A DNA stretch of 64,000 nt from Glandiceps talaboti (Eukaryota; Hemichordata; Enteropneusta; Spengelidae), in contig NC_135554.1 of the NCBI RefSeq assembly GCF_964340395.1, forward strand, positions 12,906,751-12,970,750, written 5' to 3'. Numbering within the stretch: the stretch's first letter is position 1; each line of letters begins with the position of its first letter. Below the pieces are notes generated by a model. The model ran no database searches, had not been told where the DNA came from, and was given only the letters and a program-made list of their open reading frames with translations. The position numbers and the translations under genes are program-made. Positions 1 to 16,997 of the stretch are shown here, in pieces.

Positions 1-6856
<6,856 letters not shown>

Positions 6857-6869
6857 CAGTCAGTATTGT

Positions 6870-9592
6870 CTATAATCTAAAAATGAAATAAAATAGTTCT
6901 TTTACAGAAACCGGAACTTGATTACATGTGAACGCCGCAGTTCTTCTTATTCGGATTTTCAGTTTTGACACAATTTAAAAAAAAAACATATCCTAAATGT
7001 AAGGCTAGCTTCGATATCCAAGATATATGTCGCGGTTGACATAAAAATAATCCTCCACTGATACTTGGTACACTAAAAATGATGCTAAAGCTTATGATAT
7101 TCACCTCGCTTTTACGTGGTCAAATATTATTGAACGAAGCTTAAGGCATTTACATAGATGTTGATCGATTACTAGTATTGGTTTCTATATTTGTCTCAAA
7201 TATTTATATAATTTTAGACGTGTACAAGAAAGTAGAAGTTTGCTGACTTATCGAATCTGCTTTTTTTCTGACTCGATGCGCATATTTTACGTTTGAGTGC
7301 AACTCTATAAATTAAATGTCCACACATTCAAAAAAATTGTAGCCGTATCATTCAATATTACAACTGCATTGGATTAGAATTTGCAAACACGGGTAAGTAT
7401 TAATCACGTACACTCTCATGTTTTAATTGCTAATATTACCTCCAAAACGTAGTGTTAATTAAAACAAAATAATATGTGTCACTGTTTTAGGTGGTGCTAA
7501 GACAAGCCACAATATTATCAAACCTTGAGATCAGCTAGTATTGTAGTAAAGGGATAAACAGAATAGATACAATGTTTTTGGAATAACTGGGACATATATT
7601 TTATTTGTCAAAGCCCTGAGCCTCACTCCAAAGTCACATCCACGAGACATGCTCACGCTCTATGGTCAAAAGTCAAGTCACCCAAACCTGCGACGTCGTT
7701 ACATTAATTGAATTACAATAACTCACGCATAGGAGATGAGCTTCCTAAGATAACAATATGTCATGCATAATGAAATGAAACAAATGACACTAAACTTTAA
7801 CTTGAATGACATCTCCAAACATAGCATATTAGTGTACCTATTGTCTTGACACCCATGTGAGCTATTGCAATAAAAGACATTCATTTCTCTACCCCGGTGT
7901 TTGGCGAAATTTATAAACAACGTCACGTCTGAAACAAAACACAGTAATTAAAATTTCACGACTTAGTCTAGTAATATTTCGACACCTAAAACGTGTGTAA
8001 ATATTTCCGAGAATTCCTAAAAGGAACCATAATAACTGAATAATACCAGCACTATATTATGTTGGTTTTCTAGCGATTATTATCAGAACCTCATCATAGT
8101 GCTGTCAGAATACGTTGCCTATCAGCCTCAACAGCAATTGAACATTACGTCATCTACAGCTACCACTAGCTACAGAATGGCGTTTATTATGTTCTTGGAA
8201 ATAGCACATGGGGGTTAAATTATATGTGTAGATATTAATACCTATTATCAAATACCTACAATCGCTGCCCCGTGTATATTGCTATGGAGAAATCGCGAAC
8301 TCTACCCGGCAATATTTTTCCCTATCACCAACTGGCATACTTTCCCCAAATATTAAGGTCAGTCACGGGAATTTTGGACTGCTTTCTTTCCTGGTCCTAT
8401 GAACCTTGATATGCGTGTTGCAAAACTTGTTGGCATCCTGTACGTGAGGCTCCAGGAAACTCCTCCTAAAATCTTAATCAATATTCTATTTGGCGACTGT
8501 GGCGAAATTACATCAAGTAGACAAGTTGATTTATTTCAAAAGAATAGAGCCACCGCCCACCATTCGACGAAAAGAGGTTAAATATTACCGTAGCTTTTGG
8601 AACACAATGACAAATAAAATAAATTTACAAAGATTGTAACGTCTTCTCTCTGAGTAAGAACGCTTTAAATACAAAGATAGATAAATGAAAAAGTGTAAGT
8701 TGAGTAATGGTCGAAAGTAAGGTTATTGTTTTATCTCGTGTTGGGTACTGTATGAAATAATTATGTATTAGTTCCTTTCTAAGAGACTGTTATAAAGGAC
8801 AAAATAACAAAACATGTAGTTCATCATGAAGAACATTTAGACCATCATTTTCACACAAAAAAAGTATGGTTTGAACAACAGCAAAATTAATGAATCCCCA
8901 AGACTATTCAACTTGCCACTACGCTGCCTACAACTACAACTACAACTGTAATATTGACCACACTAAATTAACAGATACAATGTGTTTTTATTCTAGTGAA
9001 TATGTATTTGATTATGTGATGAACAACTGTCCAGGTTGCAAGTAGTGCAGGTCAAACATATTCTTACAATTTTAAAATGTCGTTCCGCGAGGTTTGAAGT
9101 CTAGGACTAATTAAACTGCTAAATGGTGTTTGCTTTTTATGTTTCTCAGCATATGTCAATACTGTAAGTTGATCAATATACTAACCGTAACCAGAGATTA
9201 AGTACGATCATCGTCATCCCTTTTCTTTTTCTACTTTTAAAGATCGATATCCGGATATTAATACTTACAGTAACTTACCTGTGTAGTAACACTGTAAGTA
9301 AACCCAGTCGGTTTTTAGTTGCTGGGAAATATATAATGCTTAGCAGATAAATTCTTCATTCCTGAATTGAATCGAATCTTCTTTCCAGTTCGAAGCTGAA
9401 TGTGGTGTCTTTACTGAATCAACAACCCTTTTCACTAAATAACGATCTACTGAGCCGACAATCCGTACGTGTATACGGCAGTTGGGCCACTGTAGAGCTA
9501 GCTAAAGGCAGTACTTAAACATTTAAAAGGGCGCCTTTTATCTTAAGGCAAACTACATAAGATATTCGGATTAGGATATACTCGAGCACAGA
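6870..9592. repeat. Inverted-duplication arm A, upstream DNA of gene A
   Basis: The reverse complement aligns, with small gaps, to 28795-30740 and then 20495-21175. Landmarks include CAAAGCCCTGAGCCTCACTC at about 7609 against GAGTGAGGCTCAGGGCTTTG at about 29933, and GATATACTCGAGCACAGAAC at about 9574. The alignment breaks near 8800-8905, where arm B carries about 7.6 kb more. Apart from the small conserved ORF at 8399, no gene is seen. Confidence 0.85.
8399..8581 (+). pseudogene. Conserved small ORF of unknown function, frameshifted copy
   Basis: Encodes MNLDMRVAKLVGILYVRL and continues to TKRG before a stop. The inverted arm has the same ORF at 28907-29194 (minus), which is longer; here one extra T after the GG near 8577 makes the stop. 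A third partial copy starts at 10844. I do not recognise the protein. It runs opposite to the receptor gene on each arm. It may be a real gene, or a piece of an old mobile element carried along by the duplication. Confidence 0.4.
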
Positions 9593-9851
9593 ACATACAT
9601 ACATACATACATACATACATACATACATACATACATACATACATACATACATACATACACACACACACACCTACCTACCTACCTACCTACCTACCTACCT
9701 ACCTACATACATATATACATACACATGCATACACACATGCATACATACATACATACATACATACACATGCATGCATGCATGCATACATACATACATACAT
9801 ACATACATACATACATACATACATACATACATACATACATACATACATACA
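9593..9851. repeat. Compound (ACAT)n/(CA)n/(CTAC)n/(GCAT)n microsatellite
   Basis: About 260 bp of tetranucleotide runs that change unit several times. It lies at the inner end of arm A; arm B ends at a matching (TGTA)n at 20459-20494, so the arms' boundaries are both at this repeat type. Confidence 0.9.
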
Positions 9852-9857
9852 AGGGCA

Positions 9858-9934
9858 GAATCATTTTTCTGAAGGCCCAGATATTACTCTAACCAAATAT
9901 GGTGTCAAAAATTGTACTTCAAACCGTGTAAGGT
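9858..9934. repeat. Shared ~70-bp terminal sequence, copy 1
   Basis: A segment with CTGAAGGCCCAGATATTACT and ATTGTACTTCAAACCG, nearly the same as 16925-16997. In both places its right end abuts a minus-strand LINE that is cut inside its reverse transcriptase. Confidence 0.75.
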
Positions 9935-10370
9935 AACTCCTGTTTTAAACCACTTTTTGTACCTTGGCGTCCCCCACAGGAAATGCTCATGCTTTCTGAT
10001 AATGTGAAATTTAACTCTACAACTTCTATACGGTCTGTTAGATAGGCACGGAACCATGGCATTGCACGGCCTTGTATACCAAATTCATGTAGTTTCTGAG
10101 GCAGCAGTCCATGATTAACTGTATCGCATGCTTTCTTCAGATCTAAGTATATTGCTCCAGTGAGTTGTTTGCAATCAATATTATTAAATAAAATATCTGT
10201 AACATGAGTAAGGCCGTTGCCGTGGAGTAACCTGGCCTAAATCCTGACTTGCATCTATTCACAATGTCATTCTCATCTAGATAGCTATACAGCTGATCAT
10301 GGATAGCTCTTTTTAATATCTTAGAAACTACAGGTAGGATAGATATTGGTCGATAGTCATGTCTGAATCC
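9935..10370 (-). mobile_element. Reverse transcriptase fragment of a non-LTR retrotransposon
   Basis: The minus strand reads DYRPISILPVVSKILKRAIH, then FRPGYSTATALL, then a catalytic-block remnant YLDLKKACDTVNH in another frame, then GGRQGTKS. These are RT motifs 1-4 (fingers and first palm motif) of a LINE. Both ends are cut: the N-terminal side joins the duplicated segment at 10371 and the C-terminal side joins the 70-bp sequence at 9934. Frameshifts make it non-functional. Confidence 0.8.
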
Positions 10371-10888
10371 AAACACAGTAATTACAATTTCATTACTTAG
10401 TCTACTAATATATCGACCCCAAAACCATATGTAAATATTTCCTTCCGAGAATTGCTAAAATGCACCGTAATAACTGAATAATATCAGCACTACGTATGCA
10501 TTGCGTTTGTTTCTAGCGATTACTACATGAACCTAATCACAGGGCTATCAGAATACATAATGATTGCCTATTAGCCTCAACAACAATGGAACATTACATC
10601 GTGTACAGTTACAGCTACCTCTAACAACACAATTCCGTTTTTGTTCTTGGAAATAACACGTACATATGGGTTAAATTATATGTAGAGATAATAATAACTA
10701 TTATGATATACCTATAATCGCGTCCCTATGGAGAAATCACGAACTCTACCTTGCAATAATTTTCCGTATCACCAACTGGCACACTTATCCCCAGATAATA
10801 AGGTCAGTCGCTGGAGTTTTGAACTACTTTCTTTCCCGTTGCTATGAGCGTTGATATGCGTGTTGCAAAACTTGTTGGCGCCCTGTAC
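10358..10888. repeat. Third partial copy of the duplicated upstream DNA
   Basis: Direct match to about 7917-8446 of arm A, including the start of the small conserved ORF (ATG at 10844, DMRVAKLVG). It ends abruptly in TGTACGTG. It is more diverged from arm A than a recent copy would be. Confidence 0.75.
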
Positions 10889-11507
10889 GTGTACGCTACC
10901 GTGGCGGAAGATGATGTGTGATGTATTAGATTACATGAAACATAATGGCAACGGCACTGTAGGACAATTGCATAATTGATTTAATATTTACATGCATCTT
11001 TTTAATGTTTCTTCATTTGTCTGTTAATCCTTGTCGTTATCTTTCCAATATAAGTGATTATTTGGCTGTCGTTATAGGTGTAGTCTAGTTGCTAGGCACA
11101 TTTAATGTTTTAAAATGTTATTTATAAAGACGCTGTTGTGCTTTCTTTACGAGGTGTCCAGTATTTGTTTGCCAAGACAGTCGATGTGAAAGATGTATAC
11201 CCAGGAATTTGAAAATACTGACAATTAACTTTATCTGTACAATAAATATCCAAATTGTCAATAACATGTCGTCTTACCAATAATGACATAGCTTTAATAT
11301 AAACTAAAAGCACTTACTAAACTCAGTGGACACCACATATACTATCTAGAAGTAACAGCAGGAGAAGCATTGTCAAAATTCCTTTAACAGTATACATGTA
11401 AAGCCTCAAAATGCGAATGTGGTCACCTTTTATATAAAACCGTATGTATTCAGTGAGTTGCCAGAAGAGCTCTAAGACCTTCAGAAATACACCATTTTCG
11501 TTTTTTT
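10889..11507. other. No recognisable feature
   Basis: A 63-codon open frame on the minus strand (11313-11122) lacks similarity to any family I recognise. Nothing else is seen. Confidence 0.4.
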
Positions 11508-11606
11508 ATATAGTATAGTATAGTATAGTATAGTATAGTATAGTATAGTATAGTATAGTATAGTATAGTATAGTATAGTATAGTATAGTATAGTATAGTA
11601 TAGTAA
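11508..11606. repeat. (TATAG)n pentanucleotide tail
   Basis: About 19 near-perfect copies of TAGTA/TATAG. It sits at the 3' end of the minus-strand LINE at 11607-15490, as if it were that element's tail. Confidence 0.9.
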
Positions 11607-11783
11607 AGTATAATTGTTTATTATAGTGACATGAGGTTTACCAGAAAAGTTTACATTGACAAAAAAAAGAACAATAAATAATAACACCTCCCAGCCCAAC
11701 GAGTGGACTTATAAGTCACCTCAACAGTAATTTACAGAACAAAGGGTAGTCAAACAGCTAAGCACAGAAAATCAAATAACAAG

Positions 11784-14700
11784 TCAACTTAACCTGTATA
11801 AACAGTTTTTGCGTTTAAGAAATGCCGCTTCAATAAATTTGGCCGTAGCTTTCACATTATCCTGAAGTAATAGCTTAAACTTATCACCAATAGGAAGAAC
11901 ATTGAAGGTCGCTACGTCAATGAAATCAAAATACAAAGCTCGAAGATCTGAATAAAATTTACAGTGAAAGAGGAAATTACTTTCATCTTCTACAGTATCT
12001 GTATCATCACAAAGCTCGCACACTCTCCTGTCAACCGGTTCATGACGAAACCTACCAGTTTCGATACGGAGAGGCAATACACCTGAGCGAAATTGTGCCA
12101 TTAATGAACGTTCACTCCGTGACAGATTTAACAACACATATTTTTCAGTTTTATACTCTCCTTTAAACTGTTGGTACGTAAGCAGTTTTGTTTTCTGTCT
12201 CATTTTCTCGCACCATTCTGATTGGAAATTTGACATTAATTGGCCCTTAACAACCTCGGAATTAACATACAATTGACTAACAAAATCGAGATTAAATGTT
12301 TCAAAAATATACATAACTCAGATGACCAATTCTGTCTGTTTAAGGTATAATCCCAACAGAAAATTATTTTTGTTAATCTATTCTCGTCCATAGAAAGTAA
12401 ACTATTCCACAATTTAATCATATTTAGATGTCTTCGAGTTCTACAAGGTGCCCAGCCCGTGTCACCCGTAATAGCATGTATTGGTGTGAACCTATGAACC
12501 CCAAGAAAAAATCTTAGTGCTCTGTTCTGAACTGAATCACAATTTTCATGTTTTCCATAACCCCATACCGAAGAACAGTAATCAAGAATTGGAATAACAC
12601 AAGCTTCAAACAATTTACTGAACGTTTCAAAGCCAAGATTCTTCAAGACTTTAAACTTTGAGCATAAGACACCCAATGCTCTGCCGGCTGTTTGCGCTTG
12701 GAATTCAGAGATAACGGAAAAATTCATAAACTCATTTATAAACAACTCCGAGGTATTTGTAATTCTCAACATATTCCAGGTTATGTGACCCAATGTGAAA
12801 ATGAAAATTGCTTCTAGAGCAATGCTTACTCCTAAAATGCACAACTTTAGACTTATTACAATTGACTAAAAGCCTCCATTTTAAACACCAACTGTTAAGA
12901 TGATCAAGCATGACTTGCAAATCTGCTTCATTATCGGCAATTATAACAATATCATCGGCATATAAGAGTAAGACAACATTATAACCATCTATGACAATTC
13001 CTTTCTGAAGGGATTTCAATTCAGCTGCTAAGTCATTAATGAAAAATGCAAATAAGGTCGGAGATAGATTATCGCCCAGCCTAACTCCAGTATTAGTTGT
13101 AAACCAGTTTGTGTATACATTGTTTACTTTAACGCAGGCAGATGTATCTGTATACATTGCCTCAATGCTTCTATACATTTTACCATCAATACCTGAAACC
13201 AACAATTTGTACAAAAGAGCCCGTCTATCTACAAAGTCAAATGCCTTCTTCAAATCGATAAACGTGGCATACGGAATGCTATCTACCCCAACCGATTTTC
13301 CTTTCCTGGACCTGAAAACAACTCTACGTATTTCCTCTAAACTAAAATTCCCATTCAAATAAACATTACTCTCAAATAAAGGATCATCCATACGGTCTTC
13401 CAGAATTCTCTTATGTCCTAATATTTGTTCGTAGAATACATTATCAAAATTTACAGAATCAATTTCCTGGTACAAGACATCGTTAAACCACACATTCATA
13501 ATATCATGACGGTCATTTGTGACCTCACCATTTTCATCGTAAACTTCATTCGGAATACTATTCTTCCGACTAGGGCCGAGTTTGTTTATATAATCCCAAA
13601 ATCGAGAGGGATTACCAATACAGCAAGACTCAATGTTTGTAATAATATCATTTCTGTATTTCCTTTCATAATAACTTAACATTTTATCAAAACTCAGTCT
13701 CGCATTTTTGAAATCGATCCTCAATTTTCTCTTTTCCGCGCTGCGTCCTTGACACCTGGAGAACAACTTTTCTTTAAGTTTCATGTCGTTCCAAAGAACC
13801 GAAAGGTGATCATTCCAAAATGCTTTGCGGGGACATTTTCTGGCATGACCACACCTGCGAGACTTGGTAGAACAGGGAAGTGTGTCTTTCATTTCTTTAA
13901 TCACACAATCACACAAGCGCTGGTAAATGGAGTCGATTTCCTCCTGAGTTTCCCTGCAAGACTGAATATTGTCAATAATTTATAATATGCCATACCTCGC
14001 AACATCGGAAGTGAGAAAATTTGCCGGAATGAAGTTAAGGTTAAAGCGAAAAATGTGTGTTGGTTCTTCACTAGCATTTCGCAAACGAGTATGGGAATCA
14101 ACACAAAGTCTGGAGTGATCACAAAAGTCAAAATACAGATGGTCTTGTATTTTGCACCTGTCATTCAACAGATAATTTAAACCATTTTTATCAATAACAG
14201 ATACCATGTTTACATCATTAAAATTAGTACAATGCTAAAAATGCTCGTAAGGTGCACAAATACAGTCTACTACTGCTGAACCCCTAGTCGAAACTGATGT
14301 GAAACCATCGCATTGAGGATCACACCTGCCATTTAATGTGCACAGTTTGGATTCTTGTAAGAAATCACGAAAACAGTGACCATGTTGATTAACACCTTTG
14401 TCAATGACATTCCTTTATGGAGTGTCATCCAGAAAACCAATGCTATCATTTAAGTCGCCAATGCGAGCATTATAATCACCACATATGACGACTGAATCGA
14501 CATCATTGTCATAAAAATATAACTGACTGAGCAGGTGGCCAAAAAACCTAATAGCATCTCGGCCCCAAGGCGAATTCTCAGGCAGCAAACAACAGGAAAA
14601 CACAACAAAGGAATAACCAGAAACCTTATTTGTAAAACGCACTCCCAAAATCCCGTCAAACGATTTATCAATTGTACATACTATGACATCGTTATATAGT

Positions 14701-14828
14701 GAGTTTTTAATAGAGACCCACACCTCCAAAGTTCCTGCGTGCATTATGATGTACACGTGCTCTGTTAAACCCTGCCTACTGATAACCTTGTAACCGTATT
14801 GATTTATCCCCAGACAAATGCGTTTCAT
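11784..14828 (-). pseudogene. ORF2 (endonuclease/reverse transcriptase) of the LINE, broken
   Basis: Pieces in order are: endonuclease with VVICGDYNARIG (14828-14415); a linker with stops; RT with YATFIDLKKAFDFVDRRAL, GVRLGDNLSPTLFA and the catalytic YADD in LLLYADDIVIIAD (13916-12732); a thumb region AGRALGVLCSKFKVLKNLGF with CVIPILDYCSSVWGYG (12844-12236); and a C-terminal knuckle CELCDD to HC (12314-11784). Between GKSVGVDSIP and YATFIDLKKAFD the usual 100 or so residues of RT motifs 0-2 are missing although the frame is kept. It cannot be active. Confidence 0.8.
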
Positions 14829-14946
14829 TAAGGGAAATTATATCTGCCCTTATAGTTAACAAAATTTCACTCCTAAGCGTACTTTTCCACCTAGTCCATC
14901 CCCCGACATTATGGTGAGCAATTCTCAACCCGTTGAACTGAATGTC

Positions 14947-15468
14947 CTATTCTGTGTCATTATCATCAACTCTGTCTTCTTGGCGATTTGCCTTCTTGAT
15001 AATTTGACCATTTGCGGTTACCTTGTAACTACTTCCATTTGGTAATTCGCTAAGAAGTGTTCTAGCATTCAGCTCTACGATGCGCTCGGTATGTGACTTA
15101 CATGAGCGAAGGAAAACCCTCTTATACTGCTCACTGTCCTTTAGACGTTGTTTGGCCTGAAGAACAATCTTCTTTTGTTCGACATTTTCCATTGCAAACT
15201 TAACGAGACCCGGAACACCTACTCTGCGACTTCTAAGACGAACTGCTTCTACCACCTTGACTTTGGTGAAGACATCCTCCCCAAGAGCTCTAAGCAAGGT
15301 TGTCACCTGGATGTCTGTACTCACAGCGCTTTCTTGGCGTATACCAAAGGCAATAACTGTGATGTCTGGAACATCTACAGGTCTTACACAGCCATTTGAC
15401 ACACCTGGAATTACATCTAGTTTCTGCTCAAGTTCACGAAGTTTAGCATCTAGCCTCCCAATATCCAT
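14947..15468 (-). CDS. ORF1-like protein of the LINE
   Basis: An intact 173-codon frame starting MDIGRLDAKLRELEQKLDVI, a short coiled coil, followed by a region resembling the RRM/C-terminal domain of LINE ORF1 proteins (DITVIAFGIRQ, KQRLKDSEQYKRVFLRSCKS, SYKVTANGQIIKK). It lies directly upstream of the endonuclease. The role would be RNA binding and chaperoning. Its open frame contrasts with the ruined ORF2. Confidence 0.65.
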   Translation of the reverse strand: MDIGRLDAKLRELEQKLDVIPGVSNGCVRPVDVPDITVIAFGIRQESAVSTDIQVTTLLRALGEDVFTKVKVVEAVRLRSRRVGVPGLVKFAMENVEQKKIVLQAKQRLKDSEQYKRVFLRSCKSHTERIVELNARTLLSELPNGSSYKVTANGQIIKKANRQEDRVDDNDTE

Positions 15469-15516
15469 CGTGAAGTCATCTTTCAGACTTTATAATATAT
15501 ATATATATATATATAA

Positions 15517-16019
15517 TTATGTATCTCGACTTTAGTCCTGGTTACAAACTTTTGTAAGTTAGTATCAGGAATGAAATATACACTGAGCTTGAATAAACAC
15601 CGAGCTTGAGTCAAATGTAAGATCCTGACTGTAATTTACACCAAATTAGTTAATCTCAAGTATAAACAATCTCTACTAACCAATCTTATATTTTCCTAAT
15701 TGACCAATCAAATGAAGGTCAATATCGAATTCGAGCCAATGTGTATGGAATGTAGGAAAACCTTCATTACTGTGTGATCTGTATTTTTTGTTAGATGTCA
15801 ATAAAGTAGGAGTAGCTATCTTTATAGTACTTCGTTGTGCAGGCGTCTTTCCCTATCTAGACAATTCCCTTACCCCATAGTAAGCTGACCCTGAATATTC
15901 TTTTGCTACAAAATTTATGAAGGACTATATATTTTGCTATCTGATTTGCTACCGGGTGTCTGCAGTAGTTTATAGCAAAAAACCTATGTGGGTGTTTCGA
16001 TAAAAGTGAAAAATTTAGG
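15517..16019. other. No recognisable feature
   Basis: A short (TA)n precedes it at 15496-15516, at the 5' edge of the LINE. No coding or RNA signal is seen. Confidence 0.4.
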
Positions 16020-16997
16020 TGACTTAATTTAGGTGTAAATATTCTATGACCTTGATTTGGATCGAAAAGATCATGTGATAGGCTAGGTGTGTTCTACGTC
16101 CCCTAAAACCAATATATAGACACTTGCATCATGTCTGTAGCACTTCGCCACGCTGCGATATTCAGTACCTTTATATTTTGGTGATCTTGATACCAGTTGT
16201 CTTAGTAACAGAATTTTGTAATAAAAGCAGCTCAGTACATGTCTTTGTTGTATTTTTCCAGAAAGACTATATAATTTACTATTTTCTTAGCGATTTTCAT
16301 TTGTAAAGATCATGTCTGATGTTAGCTATAGAATAGATTCCGGTGATATTTTAATAATTACAAAAAATTAAGATCAGACCTTGAATTTTGACAATGACTT
16401 TGACCTTGGATCGAAGGTATCATGTAATCAGTGAATGGCTTGTCCCCAAAACCCTATATACAAACACTTATATCAGGTCAATAGCACCAGCTTCGTATAT
16501 TAACACTTTGGTATAATTGGGGATATTGACAGCAGTTGTCTTGGTAACAGCTTTTTCCTACAAAACAACTTCATATATACTTTCTCACGTTTTTTCTGAA
16601 AGATTGTATGTTTGGCTATTTTCTGAACGACGTACATCTTTAACAGTCATATCTGATGGAAGTATACAGAAACGTTTTAATGAATGTGGAACAAATTAAG
16701 TTGACCTTGAATTTTGACTATGACCCTGACCTTGAATCGAAAAGGTCATCATTGTGTACTCATTGAGTTCCCCGTCCCCGGAAATATATATAGACATACT
16801 TTAATCATGATTACATCATTTCTGGGTCGCGAGATATGACGGTTTTAATGTTTAGCATCCTTCAAAATAATGCCAATGTTACCATGGAAACCCTATCCTG
16901 TGAGTTTGCGCAAGAGAATCCAGAGGGTCAACATCAGTTTTCTGAAGGCCCAGATGTTATTCTAACCAAATCTACGGCCAAAATTTGTACTTCAAGC
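16020..16997. repeat. Diverged tandem array, period about 330-340 bp
   Basis: Three units start at about 16045, 16395 and 16720, each with GACCTTGA(A)TTTTGAC-like and GACCTTG-ATCGAAAAGGTCAT motifs, a segment around TATATAGACACTT, and a segment like GTTGTCTTGGTAACAG. The last unit ends with the 70-bp terminal sequence also found at 9858-9934. Such arrays are common inside non-autonomous mobile elements of invertebrates; the family is unknown. Confidence 0.75.

Larger units (their letters stand above)
11607..15490 (-). mobile_element. Decayed two-ORF non-LTR retrotransposon
   Basis: A near full-length LINE on the minus strand: ORF1 at 15468-14947, an AP-type endonuclease remnant at about 14830-14415, a reverse transcriptase at 13916-12732 and a C-terminal domain with a zinc-knuckle-like CELC...HC motif at about 12090-11950. 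The 3' end runs into a pentanucleotide tract. The large ORF is broken by several frameshifts and by an internal loss of the RT fingers. I did not assign a clade; the gene order suits several LINE groups with an ORF1. Confidence 0.85.

Noticed and set aside
7723-7926. 67-codon minus-strand frame repeated in arm B (near 29661) and downstream at 35.34 kb
   Set aside because: It has no ATG in arm A, the three copies differ by frame-breaking indels, and conservation extends over non-coding flanks, so it is duplicated non-coding DNA.
13039-13985. Plus-strand frames over the two-ORF LINE
   Set aside because: Antisense shadows of the LINE ORF2.
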